NCBI GenBank assembly: GCA_013349735.1
Contig: DUZC01000060.1
Span: 1-10,110, forward strand
Source of the DNA: Rhodospirillaceae bacterium
GTDB lineage: Bacteria; Pseudomonadota; Alphaproteobacteria; Rhodospirillales; Magnetospirillaceae
Reading direction: 5' to 3'
Length of the DNA stretch: 10,110 nt
Positions within the stretch are counted from its first letter, which is position 1. Every line of letters starts with the position of its first letter. Below the pieces are notes generated by a model. It was given only the letters and a program-made list of their open reading frames with translations. It was not told the DNA's origin and did not search any database. This document shows positions 1 to 7,155 of this stretch, in pieces. Made by a program: the position numbers and the translations under genes.

Positions 1-38
1 TCCGCCTCGACGGCGCGCTGCGCATGGCCGCAAAATAA
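1..38 (+). CDS. C-terminal end of a short-chain dehydrogenase (HSD17B10-like 3-hydroxyacyl-CoA dehydrogenase), partial
   Basis: Only the last 11 codons and the TAA stop (36-38) are in the window. They read RLDGALRMAAK in the frame starting at base 3. This tail closely resembles the C-terminus of type II 3-hydroxyacyl-CoA dehydrogenases (human HSD17B10 ends in a similar RLDGAIRM stretch). That family uses NAD to oxidise 2-methyl-3-hydroxybutyryl-CoA in isoleucine breakdown, and also 3-hydroxybutyryl-CoA. The stop lies 24 bases before the thiolase start, so the two are very likely in one operon, and the thiolase catalyses the next step of that pathway. The identification rests on a very short motif plus context. 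The Rossmann fold and Ser-Tyr-Lys catalytic residues are outside the window. Confidence 0.6.
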   Translation, partial: RLDGALRMAAK

Positions 39-48
39 TCAGGACATC

Positions 49-56
49 AGGGAGAG
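49..56 (+). promoter_or_regulatory. Ribosome binding site of the thiolase
   Basis: The purine-rich AGGGAGAG ends six bases before the ATG at 63. Its spacing suits that ATG better than the second in-frame ATG at 69, so 63 was taken as the start. Confidence 0.6.
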
Positions 57-62
57 AACATC

Positions 63-1253
63 ATGGCCATGAAAGATCCAGTCGTCATCGTCGGCGCCGC
101 CCGCACCCCAATGGGTGGCCTTCTGGGCGATTTCAAGGACTTGCCCGCCTCGCGGCTGGGCGCGGCCGCCATCGCCGCAGCGGTGGAACGGGCCGGTGTC
201 AAACCGGACTCGGTGGAAGAAGTCATCATGGGCTGCGTGCTGAGTGCCGGGCAAGGCCAGGCCCCCGCCCGTCAGGCAGCCCTGGCAGCCGGTTTGCCCT
301 TGTCTGCCGGTGCGACCACTGTGAATAAAATCTGTGGCTCGGGCATGAAAGCGACCATGCTGGCCCATGACCTGTTATTGGCTGGCAGCAATCAGGTGAT
401 GATCGCTGGCGGTATGGAAAGCATGTCAAATGCGCCTTATCTGCTGGAAAAAGCGCGCGCCGGGTTCAGGCTGGGCCATGGCCGGATTATTGACCATATG
501 TTTTTCGACGGCCTGGAGGATGCCTATGAAAAAGGCCGCCTGATGGGAACTTTCGCCGAGGACTGTGCCGAAAATTTTCAATTCAGCCGCGAACAGCAAG
601 ATGACTTCGCCATCGCCTCGGTCAGCCGGGCGCAAAAAGCCGTTACCTCAGGCAGTTTTAAGGCCGAGATTACGCCGGTAACGGTCAAATCCGGCAAGGA
701 TGAGCGGCTGGTCGACACCGACGAACAGCCTATGAAAGCCAAATTGGACAAAATCCGCAGCCTTAAACCGGCCTTCCGCGAGGGCGGCACTGTCACCCCG
801 GCCAATTCCAGCTCGATTTCCGATGGGGGCGCCGCCTTGCTGCTGATGCGACGCAGCGAAGCGGAAAAGCGGGGACTTACGCCCCTGGCAACCATTTGCG
901 GACATGCCACTTTTGCCGACAAACCCAGCCTTTTCCCCAGCGCCCCCGTCGGCGCCATGCGCAAACTTCTCGATCGGGTCGGTTGGACCGCCGGCCAGGT
1001 GGATCTATTCGAAATCAACGAAGCTTTTGCGGTGGTGACCATGGTCGCCATGCGCGAAATGGATCTGCCTCATGACAAAGTCAACATCCATGGCGGCGCT
1101 TGTGCCCTTGGCCATCCCATCGGCGCCTCGGGAGCCCGGTTGATCGTCACTTTGCTGTCCTCTTTGAAGCAATGTGGGGCCAAGCGCGGCGTTGCTTCCT
1201 TGTGCATCGGCGGCGGTGAAGCCACCGCCATGGCTTTTGAATTAGCGAGTTGA
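63..1253 (+). CDS. Thiolase (acetyl-CoA C-acyltransferase), probably acting on 2-methylacetoacetyl-CoA/acetoacetyl-CoA
   Basis: This 396-residue protein has the usual length of a bacterial tetrameric thiolase. It cleaves 3-ketoacyl-CoA with free CoA in the cytoplasm, or condenses two acyl-CoAs in reverse. Visible catalytic features are the acyl-accepting Cys91 in NKICGSGMK, Asn319 in NEAF, His351 in ALGHPIGASG and the proton-relay Cys381 in CIGGGEA. The GGMESMSNAPYLL stretch is typical of the short-chain (AtoB/ACAT-like) branch. A minor oddity is Cys347 at a site that is usually Val or Ile in the GG-x-x-A-x-GHP signature. Upstream lies an HSD17B10-like dehydrogenase and downstream, with no real gap, an acyl-CoA dehydrogenase. 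The context therefore favours the final step of isoleucine breakdown, giving acetyl-CoA and propionyl-CoA. Acetoacetyl-CoA cleavage is equally possible from sequence alone. The family is certain; the exact substrate is inferred. Confidence 0.95.
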   Translation: MAMKDPVVIVGAARTPMGGLLGDFKDLPASRLGAAAIAAAVERAGVKPDSVEEVIMGCVLSAGQGQAPARQAALAAGLPLSAGATTVNKICGSGMKATMLAHDLLLAGSNQVMIAGGMESMSNAPYLLEKARAGFRLGHGRIIDHMFFDGLEDAYEKGRLMGTFAEDCAENFQFSREQQDDFAIASVSRAQKAVTSGSFKAEITPVTVKSGKDERLVDTDEQPMKAKLDKIRSLKPAFREGGTVTPANSSSISDGGAALLLMRRSEAEKRGLTPLATICGHATFADKPSLFPSAPVGAMRKLLDRVGWTAGQVDLFEINEAFAVVTMVAMREMDLPHDKVNIHGGACALGHPIGASGARLIVTLLSSLKQCGAKRGVASLCIGGGEATAMAFELAS

Positions 1254-1258
1254 ACAGA

Positions 1259-2395
1259 GTGATCCCCACCGAAGAACAGATCCTGATCCGCGACACCGCC
1301 CGGCAGTTCGCCCGTGAACGTCTGGCCCCCTTTGCCGCGGAATGGGACGAGCAGGCGCGCTTCCCCAAAGAAGCCCTGCGTGAAATGAGTGATCTCGGCT
1401 TTTTAGGCATGTTGCTGCCCGAGGAATGGGGTGGCTCGGCCACTGATCATGTCGCCTATGTGATGGCCATGGAGGAAATAGCCGCCGGGGATGGTGCCTT
1501 GTCGACGGTGATGAGCGTGCATAATTCTGTGGCCTGCATGCCCATCTACAAATTTGGCACCGAAGAACAGAAACGTCGCTATCTGCCCGGCATGGCCCGG
1601 GGCGATCTGCTGGGCGGCTTTGCCCTGACCGAGCCCCATGCCGGATCCGAAGCCGCCAATCTTAAGGTTCGCGCGGTTAAAGATGGCGACCATTATGTGT
1701 TAAATGGCACCAAGCAGTTCGTCACCTCGGGCAGCACCGCCCAATTGCTGGTGGCGTTCGCCGTCACCGACCCTCAGGCCGGAAAAAACGGCATTTCGGC
1801 CTTCATCGTACCCACGGATTCGCCCGGCTACCAGGTGGCCCGCATTGAAAAGAAAATGGGCCAGCATGCCTCGGATACCTGTCAGATCGTTTTTGACGAT
1901 CTGCGCTTGCCGGCCGAGAACCGGCTGGGCGCCGAAGGCCAGGGTTACAAGATCGCGCTTTCCAATCTTGAAGGTGGCCGCATCGGTATTGCCGCCCAGG
2001 CTGTCGGCATGGCCAGAGCCGCTTTCTCTTTTGCCCGGGACTATGCCAGGGACCGCCAGACCTTCGGCAAGCCCTTGATTGAACATCAGGCGATTGCCTT
2101 CAAGCTCGCCGACATGCTGACCAATATTAATGCAGCCCGTCTCATGGTGCAGCATGCAGCCGCTTTGCGGGATGCCGGGCAGCCCTGTCTGGCGGATGCC
2201 TCTATGGCCAAACTGTTCGCCTCTGAGACCGCCGAACGGGTCTGTTCGGCCGCCATTCAGGTCCTAGGCGGCTATGGCTATCTGGCCGACTTCCCACTCG
2301 AGCGCATCTACCGGAATGTGCGCATCTGCCAAATCTATGAAGGGGCCAGCGAAATTCAACGGATGCTGATCGCCCGCAATCTCGGAGAGGATTAA
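1259..2395 (+). CDS. Short/branched-chain acyl-CoA dehydrogenase (SCAD/SBCAD-like flavoprotein)
   Basis: This FAD enzyme introduces a 2,3 double bond into short acyl-CoAs and passes electrons to electron-transfer flavoprotein. From the GTG at 1259 it is 378 residues, normal for the family. The order is an N-terminal helical domain, a middle beta domain with the flavin signature LTEPHAGSE (residues 123-131, with Glu where Asp is usual), and a C-terminal helical domain with RQTFGKPL, QVLGGYGY and YEGASEIQR. Glu361 in YEGAS is the expected catalytic base at the SCAD/MCAD position. The YEGAS spelling, the GRIGIAAQ stretch and the neighbours suggest 2-methylbutyryl-CoA or butyryl/isobutyryl-CoA as substrate. 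The start is uncertain. A TTG at 1250 gives three more residues and overlaps the thiolase stop (TTGA). The GTG gives an MIPTEEQ beginning, which I recall as typical of relatives. Neither has a strong ribosome site, so translation is probably coupled to the thiolase. Confidence 0.93.
   Translation: MIPTEEQILIRDTARQFARERLAPFAAEWDEQARFPKEALREMSDLGFLGMLLPEEWGGSATDHVAYVMAMEEIAAGDGALSTVMSVHNSVACMPIYKFGTEEQKRRYLPGMARGDLLGGFALTEPHAGSEAANLKVRAVKDGDHYVLNGTKQFVTSGSTAQLLVAFAVTDPQAGKNGISAFIVPTDSPGYQVARIEKKMGQHASDTCQIVFDDLRLPAENRLGAEGQGYKIALSNLEGGRIGIAAQAVGMARAAFSFARDYARDRQTFGKPLIEHQAIAFKLADMLTNINAARLMVQHAAALRDAGQPCLADASMAKLFASETAERVCSAAIQVLGGYGYLADFPLERIYRNVRICQIYEGASEIQRMLIARNLGED
2384..2390 (+). promoter_or_regulatory. 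Ribosome binding site of the racemase, inside the preceding gene
   Basis: GGAGAGG lies within the last codons of the acyl-CoA dehydrogenase and ends nine bases before the ATG at 2400. It supports that start and a co-translated operon. Confidence 0.6.
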
Positions 2396-2399
2396 GCCG

Positions 2400-3533
2400 A
2401 TGGGGCCGCTTGCCGGGGTCAAGGTGATTGAGATAGCCGGGATCGGTCCCGCGCCCTTTTGCGCGATGTTGCTCGCCGACATGGGGGCCGAAATACTGCG
2501 CATCGAGCGCCTTGGCGGCACCGACCCGCTCGGTCAGAGCTATGACATCCTGGCCCGCGGCCGCGCAAGGATCGCCCTGGACCTGAAACATCCCGAAGCG
2601 GTGGCGACGATCCTTAAATTGCTCGAAGGGGCCGACGCTTTGATCGAAGGTTTCCGCCCCGGAGTCATGGAACGGCTTGGCCTTGGACCGCAAAGCTGTC
2701 TTGAACGGAACCCAAGGCTGATCTATGGCCGCATGACCGGTTGGGGACAGGACGGTCCGCTGGCCCCCACCGCCGGCCATGACATCAATTATTTGGCCCT
2801 GTCCGGTGCCTTGCATGCCATCGGCCCTACCGACGGAGCCCCGCTACCGCCCCTCAATCTGGTGGCGGATTTCGGCGGCGGCGGCATGTTGCTGGCCTTC
2901 GGTCTGGTTTGCGCCCTGCTCGAAGCCCGGCAATCGGGACAAGGTCAGGTGGTGGATGCGGCCATGACCGATGGTGCGGCGCTGTTAATGGCGATGATGT
3001 ACAGCCTTAAAGCCAATGGCTGGTGGAAAGACCGCCGTGGCGACAATTTCTTTGACGGCGCCCTGCCAATCTATCGCTGCTACGAATGTGCCGACGGTCA
3101 ATGGCTGGCCATCGGCCCCCTTGAACCGCAATTTCATGCTCTGATGCTCCAAAAACTGGGCATCGACGATCCGATTTTTGCGAACCCTGCCGACCGTCGT
3201 CATTGGCCGGCAATGCTGGAAACACTGACCAAGGTTTTCGCCGGGAAGCCCCGCCAGGAATGGCTGGCAATTTTCCAGGACAGTGATGCCTGTGTGACTC
3301 CGGTGCTCAGCATGACCGAAGCGCCGGATCATCCGCATAATCGTGCCCGGGGTACCTTCATCGAAAAGGATGGGGTCATCCAGCCGGCCCCGGCGCCGCG
3401 CTTTAGCCGTACACCGGCCGCTTTGGGCCTTGCGCCCCAACCACCCGGCCAGAACGATGCCGGCACGCTAACCGCCTGGGGGTTCCAACCGGAAGAAATT
3501 CAGAGGTTGCGGTCCCTGGGAGCCCTATCATAA
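2400..3533 (+). CDS. Alpha-methylacyl-CoA racemase (family III CoA-transferase fold)
   Basis: This 377-residue protein of the CaiB/BaiF superfamily interconverts the (2R) and (2S) forms of 2-methyl-branched acyl-CoAs by proton removal and return at C2. It belongs to the racemase branch rather than the CoA-transferase branch. The sequence lines up with the Mycobacterium tuberculosis enzyme MCR with a constant offset of one residue. MCR catalytic Arg91, His126, Asp156 and Glu241 correspond here to Arg92 (ERLGLG), His127 (AGHDINY), Asp157 (VADFGGGG) and Glu242 (LEPQF). GRMTGWGQDGPLA is the familiar family segment. The gene begins four bases after the stop of the acyl-CoA dehydrogenase. Acyl-CoA dehydrogenases and oxidases generally accept only the (2S) form, so the likely job is to rescue (R)-2-methylacyl-CoA for that neighbour. 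Candidate substrates are 2-methylbutyryl-CoA or longer methyl-branched acyl-CoAs. The racemase call is strong; the substrate is inferred. Confidence 0.93.
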   Translation: MGPLAGVKVIEIAGIGPAPFCAMLLADMGAEILRIERLGGTDPLGQSYDILARGRARIALDLKHPEAVATILKLLEGADALIEGFRPGVMERLGLGPQSCLERNPRLIYGRMTGWGQDGPLAPTAGHDINYLALSGALHAIGPTDGAPLPPLNLVADFGGGGMLLAFGLVCALLEARQSGQGQVVDAAMTDGAALLMAMMYSLKANGWWKDRRGDNFFDGALPIYRCYECADGQWLAIGPLEPQFHALMLQKLGIDDPIFANPADRRHWPAMLETLTKVFAGKPRQEWLAIFQDSDACVTPVLSMTEAPDHPHNRARGTFIEKDGVIQPAPAPRFSRTPAALGLAPQPPGQNDAGTLTAWGFQPEEIQRLRSLGALS

Positions 3534-3555
3534 TCATCCACCAATCAAAGAACGC

Positions 3556-3563
3556 AAAGGGAG
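3556..3563 (+). promoter_or_regulatory. Ribosome binding site of the long acyl-CoA dehydrogenase
   Basis: AAAGGGAG ends seven bases before the ATG at 3571. The 37-base gap after the racemase is the largest within the plus-strand operon, and I see no convincing promoter or terminator in it. Confidence 0.6.
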
Positions 3564-3570
3564 TCCCAGT

Positions 3571-5358
3571 ATGAGCGCCTATCTTCCCCCGCTTCGTGAC
3601 ATGGAGTTTGTGTTGCGTGATCTTGCCGGTTTGGCGGAAATCGCAGCGCTTCCCGGTTATGAAGAAGCCAGTTCCGAACTGGTGAGCAGTGTCCTTGAAG
3701 AGGCCGGCCATATTGCTGAGGAAGTTCTGGCGCCATTAAACCAAACCGGCGACCGTCAGGGGGCAAGGCTGCAGGACGGCAAGGTTTTGACCGCCGACGG
3801 CTGGGCCGCCGCCTACAAAACCTTGGTGGATGGCACATGGATCGGCCTTTCCGCCGACCCGGAATATGGGGGCATGGGACTTCCAGGCTTGGTCAGCGCC
3901 GCCGTCAACGAAATGTGGCAGGCTGCCAATATGGCCTTCAGCCTGTGTCCGATGCTGACCCAGGGCGCGCTCAATGCCATCAGCGAATGTGGTTCACCCG
4001 AACAAAAGGCTCTGTTCCTGCCGAAACTGATCAGTGGCGAATGGGCGGGGACGATGAATTTGACCGAGGCCTCGGCTGGGTCGGATCTGGGCGCGATACG
4101 GACCAAAGCGGTCCGCTCGGGCGAGCATTATCTGATCAGCGGCCAGAAGATTTTCATCACCTATGGCGATCAGGACCTGACCGAAAACATCATCCATCTG
4201 GTTCTCGCCCGCACGCCCGATGCGCCGGCTGGGGTCAAGGGTATTTCCCTGTTTCTGGTGCCAAAGTTCCTGGTCAATGCCGACGGCTCGCTCGGCGCCC
4301 ATAATGATGTGCATTGTGTTTCGCTGGAGCATAAACTGGGTATCCACGCCAGCCCGACCGCCGTCCTTTCTTTTGGCGACCAAGGGGGGTCCATCGGCTA
4401 TCTGGTGGGCCAGGAAAACCGGGGCCTGGAATATATGTTCGTGATGATGAACCATGCCCGCCTCAATGTCGGATTGCAGGGATTGGCCATCGCCGAACGG
4501 TCTTATCAGCAGGCTGTGGGCTATGCCCGCGAACGCATCCAAGGCAAGCCCCTGGGTGGCAACGACCGCACGGGGATCATCGACCACCCCGATGTGCGGC
4601 GCATGCTGATGACGATGAAAGCCCAGATCGAAGCGATGCGCGCCTTGGCCTATGTCGCGGCAGCAGCGCTGGACAAGGCGCATGCCACCGCCGACGAAGA
4701 AGGCCGGGCCGCAGCCTTGAAATTTGCTGAACTGCTTAACCCGGTGGTCAAGGGCTGGTGTACCGAAATCGGCAACGAAGTCGCCTCTTTGGGCGTTCAG
4801 ATCCACGGCGGCATGGGCTATATCGAAGAAACCGGGGCCTGCCAGCATCTGCGCGATGCCCGTATTACCACGATTTACGAAGGCACCACCGGCATCCAGG
4901 CCAATGATCTGGTCAATCGCAAGATCATGCGCGACAAAGGCGCGTCCGCTCAGGCTGCAATCGCCACCGTTGACGCCCTGGCCGTGCAACTGGGCAAGGA
5001 AAGTGATCCGACCCTTAAAGCGATCGGCCAGCAGTTGGCGGTCGGTGCCGACAATGCCCGTACCGCCGTGGCCTGGGTTGTCGCTTCGGCAGCCGAGGAC
5101 CCCCGGCTTCCGGCGGCCGCCGCCGTGCCTCTTTTGTATCTGATGGGAACGGTCTTGGGCGGACATCAATTGGCCCGGAGCGCACAGATTGCCCGTCAGC
5201 GCCTGGATGCGGGCGAAGGCGATCCGGCCTTTTGGGATGCCAAAATGAAGACCGCCCTGCATTTCGCCCTCTGCCTGATGCCCAAGGCGTCTTCTTATTT
5301 GGCCCATATTACCGAAGGATCGCGGACGGTGATGGCTTTATCCGCCGAACAATTCTAA
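3571..5358 (+). CDS. Long-form acyl-CoA dehydrogenase of the DmdC/FadE5 type, with extra C-terminal domain
   Basis: This 595-residue flavoprotein belongs to the long acyl-CoA dehydrogenase branch that includes 3-methylmercaptopropionyl-CoA dehydrogenase DmdC and mycobacterial FadE5. A short family-specific N-terminal segment (about 1-35) precedes the standard N-terminal, beta and helical domains. A C-terminal extension (about 470-590) is the acyl-CoA-dehydrogenase C-terminal-like domain. The flavin signature is NLTEASAGSDLG (164-172 core), with Ala167 where a Pro is usual. KIFITYGD replaces the Trp-containing motif of short forms, as is normal for this branch. Glu437 in IYEGTTGIQ is the expected catalytic base. 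It is the last gene of the operon and is followed by a terminator. DmdC itself serves dimethylsulfoniopropionate breakdown, but no other dmd gene is visible. A broad-range or methyl-branched acyl-CoA dehydrogenase working with the adjacent racemase is more likely. The substrate is not determinable from sequence. Confidence 0.92.
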   Translation: MSAYLPPLRDMEFVLRDLAGLAEIAALPGYEEASSELVSSVLEEAGHIAEEVLAPLNQTGDRQGARLQDGKVLTADGWAAAYKTLVDGTWIGLSADPEYGGMGLPGLVSAAVNEMWQAANMAFSLCPMLTQGALNAISECGSPEQKALFLPKLISGEWAGTMNLTEASAGSDLGAIRTKAVRSGEHYLISGQKIFITYGDQDLTENIIHLVLARTPDAPAGVKGISLFLVPKFLVNADGSLGAHNDVHCVSLEHKLGIHASPTAVLSFGDQGGSIGYLVGQENRGLEYMFVMMNHARLNVGLQGLAIAERSYQQAVGYARERIQGKPLGGNDRTGIIDHPDVRRMLMTMKAQIEAMRALAYVAAAALDKAHATADEEGRAAALKFAELLNPVVKGWCTEIGNEVASLGVQIHGGMGYIEETGACQHLRDARITTIYEGTTGIQANDLVNRKIMRDKGASAQAAIATVDALAVQLGKESDPTLKAIGQQLAVGADNARTAVAWVVASAAEDPRLPAAAAVPLLYLMGTVLGGHQLARSAQIARQRLDAGEGDPAFWDAKMKTALHFALCLMPKASSYLAHITEGSRTVMALSAEQF

Positions 5359-5378
5359 ACCGGCTGTCGGTTACTCCG

Positions 5379-5410
5379 AAAAAAGGCCCGGTCTTTCGAC
5401 CGGGCCTTTT
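5379..5410. terminator. Bidirectional intrinsic terminator between convergent operons
   Basis: A perfect 13-bp inverted repeat (5381-5393 with 5398-5410, arm AAAAGGCCCGGTC) encloses a four-base loop (5394-5397). It lies 21 bases after the plus-strand dehydrogenase stop and 22 bases beyond the minus-strand synthetase stop. Read on the minus strand, the loop is GAAA, a stable GNRA tetraloop, and the stem ends in six T (5384 down to 5379). Read on the plus strand, the loop is TTTC and the T run is four. Both directions look functional, with the minus-strand reading the stronger. Confidence 0.9.
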
Positions 5411-5432
5411 CAATGTCAGATCTTTTGGACTT

Positions 5433-7130
5433 TCACGAACCTTTCAGTTCGGCAAAGTCCTCTTCAAAATATTCGCCTGGAACGCGGATTCCCTGATTGC
5501 GCCGTTCAGCTTCAATCCGCTTCAATTCAACACGACGGATCTTGCCGCTGATGGTCTTGGGAAGATCAGAGATTTCAATGCGGCGGATCCGTTTGTAAGG
5601 CGCCAGCGCGGTGCGGATATGCTTGAAAATCGACAAGGCCAGAGCCTCGCTCGGATCAAAACCGGCCCTTAGAATCAGGAACGCCTTGGGCACCGCCAAA
5701 CGTACCGGATCGGGACTGGGCACCACGGCCGCCTCGGCCACCGCTTCATGCTCGATCAGCGCGCTTTCCAATTCAAACGGGCTGATCCGATAGTCGGACG
5801 CTTTGAAGACATCATCGGCACGACCGACATAGGTAATGTAGCCATCTTCGTCGATGGCCGCCACGTCGCCGCAATGATAATGGCCATTCCGCATCAGTTC
5901 CGAGGTCTTTTCCGGATCATCCTTATAACAAACCATCAAAGAGACGGGACGGGGATTGAGAGAAATGGAAATCTCTCCTTCTTTGGCCGGTTCGTCATTG
6001 GGATCCATCAAGGCGATACGATAACCCGGCAAAGGCCGCCCCATTGAACCCGCTTTTACCATCTGGCCCGGAGGATTGCCGATTTGCGCAGTGGTCTCGG
6101 TTTGACCATACCCGTCACGAATGGTGATCCCCCAGGCTGTCTTGACTTTTTCGATGACCTCGGGGTTCAAGGGCTCGCCGGCCCCCACCAATTCGCGCAG
6201 TTTCACGGGGTAACTAGCCAGATCCTCCTGGATCAGCATGCGCCAGACCGTCGGCGGCGCACAGAGCGAGGTGACCCCTGAATTGACAATGACATCAAGC
6301 ATCGCTTTGGCGTTAAACCGGCCATAAGTATAGATAAACACGGTTGCACCGGCATTCCAGGGCGCGAAGAAATTGCTCCAGGCATGCTTTGCCCAGCCGG
6401 GCGAACTGATATTGAGATGAACATCCCCGGGTTGCAGGCCGATCCAATACATGGTGGACAGATGGCCCACCGGATAACTTTGGTGACTGTGCAGAACCAG
6501 TTTTGGCTTCGCCGTCGTGCCCGACGTAAAATACAGCAACAACGGATCGGTCGCCGCCGTCACCGCATCCGCCGTGAAAGCCGGTGAAGCTTGATAGCCT
6601 TCTTCGAAATTGCGCCAACCCGGCACAGCGCCACCGACCACGATACGGCCATAATTTCCGGGCAGCGGCTCAAATTTCGCCGCATCGGCCTGCCCTACCA
6701 CCACATGCTTAACGCCGCCACGATCAAAACGATCTTTAAGATCCTCGGTGTTCAGCAAGGTTGTCGCCGGGATCATCACCGCCCCAAGCTTGATGCAAGC
6801 CAGCATCAATTCCCACAAAGGCACAATATTGCCCAACATCATCAAGACGGCATCACCGCGCTTGACGCCGCTGGCCCGCAAGAAATTGGCAATGCGGTTG
6901 GACCGTTCGGAAATTTCAGCAAAAGTCAGCTTGGACTCAGCACCGCTCTCATCGACCACCCACAGCGCGACGGTATTGTTGCCACGGGCCATCACATCAA
7001 AATAATCAAGAGCCCAATTGAAATTATCCAACTGCGGCCACTGAAAGCCGGCATAGGCTGCATTGTAGTCCTCACGCTTCGACAGAAGAAACTCACGCGC
7101 TTTAATAAATGCTTCTACAGAACTTGACAT
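5433..7130 (-). CDS. AMP-forming acyl-CoA synthetase, medium-chain (MACS/ACSM-like) type
   Basis: This 565-residue adenylate-forming enzyme of the ANL superfamily activates a carboxylic acid with ATP to an acyl-AMP and transfers it to CoA. Visible motifs in order are the phosphate-binding loop YFTSGTTAKPK (Ala where Gly is more usual), an SPGWAKHAW segment typical of the acetyl/medium-chain branch, the adenine-contacting DGYGQTETT, the hinge YVGRADDVFKASDYRISPFE, and PKTISGKIRR near the end. Lys530 in the last motif (bases 5541-5543) is the expected adenylation lysine, and in relatives it is a target of acetylation control. The ATG at 7130 has a strong ribosome site and begins 25 bases after the icmF stop, so the two are probably one operon. 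Likely substrates are short or branched acids such as isobutyrate, butyrate, 2-methylbutyrate or possibly pivalate, inferred only from the partner genes. Aromatic or medium-chain acids cannot be excluded. Confidence 0.93.
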   Translation of the reverse strand: MSSSVEAFIKAREFLLSKREDYNAAYAGFQWPQLDNFNWALDYFDVMARGNNTVALWVVDESGAESKLTFAEISERSNRIANFLRASGVKRGDAVLMMLGNIVPLWELMLACIKLGAVMIPATTLLNTEDLKDRFDRGGVKHVVVGQADAAKFEPLPGNYGRIVVGGAVPGWRNFEEGYQASPAFTADAVTAATDPLLLYFTSGTTAKPKLVLHSHQSYPVGHLSTMYWIGLQPGDVHLNISSPGWAKHAWSNFFAPWNAGATVFIYTYGRFNAKAMLDVIVNSGVTSLCAPPTVWRMLIQEDLASYPVKLRELVGAGEPLNPEVIEKVKTAWGITIRDGYGQTETTAQIGNPPGQMVKAGSMGRPLPGYRIALMDPNDEPAKEGEISISLNPRPVSLMVCYKDDPEKTSELMRNGHYHCGDVAAIDEDGYITYVGRADDVFKASDYRISPFELESALIEHEAVAEAAVVPSPDPVRLAVPKAFLILRAGFDPSEALALSIFKHIRTALAPYKRIRRIEISDLPKTISGKIRRVELKRIEAERRNQGIRVPGEYFEEDFAELKGS

Positions 7131-7134
7131 AGCA

Positions 7135-7143
7135 CTCCCCCTC
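7135..7143 (-). promoter_or_regulatory. Ribosome binding site of the acyl-CoA synthetase
   Basis: On the minus strand GAGGGGGAG ends four bases before the ATG at 7130, with its AGGGGG core six bases away. It sits within the 25-base gap after the mutase stop. No promoter is evident there. Confidence 0.65.
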
Positions 7144-7155
7144 GGAATTTTTGTT

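Noticed and set aside
2400..3533. A formyl-CoA or carnitine-type CoA-transferase
   Set aside because: The sequence carries the racemase catalytic set (Arg92, His127, Asp157, Glu242) in MCR-like spacing, and is shorter than typical formyl-CoA transferases.
3994..5307. A long open frame of 437 codons on the minus strand
   Set aside because: It is entirely antisense to the clearly conserved long acyl-CoA dehydrogenase, is rich in His, Gly and Gln as expected of a shadow frame, and shows no recognisable domain.
3571..5358. A dimethylsulfoniopropionate demethylation/methylmercaptopropionate locus
   Set aside because: Only the DmdC-like dehydrogenase suggests it. The nearby synthetase looks like the medium-chain type, and no DmdA or DmdD homologue is present.
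5232..5672. A plus-strand open frame running across the intergenic hairpin
   Set aside because: It crosses the end of one conserved gene, the terminator and the end of the convergent gene; no domain or ribosome site supports it.
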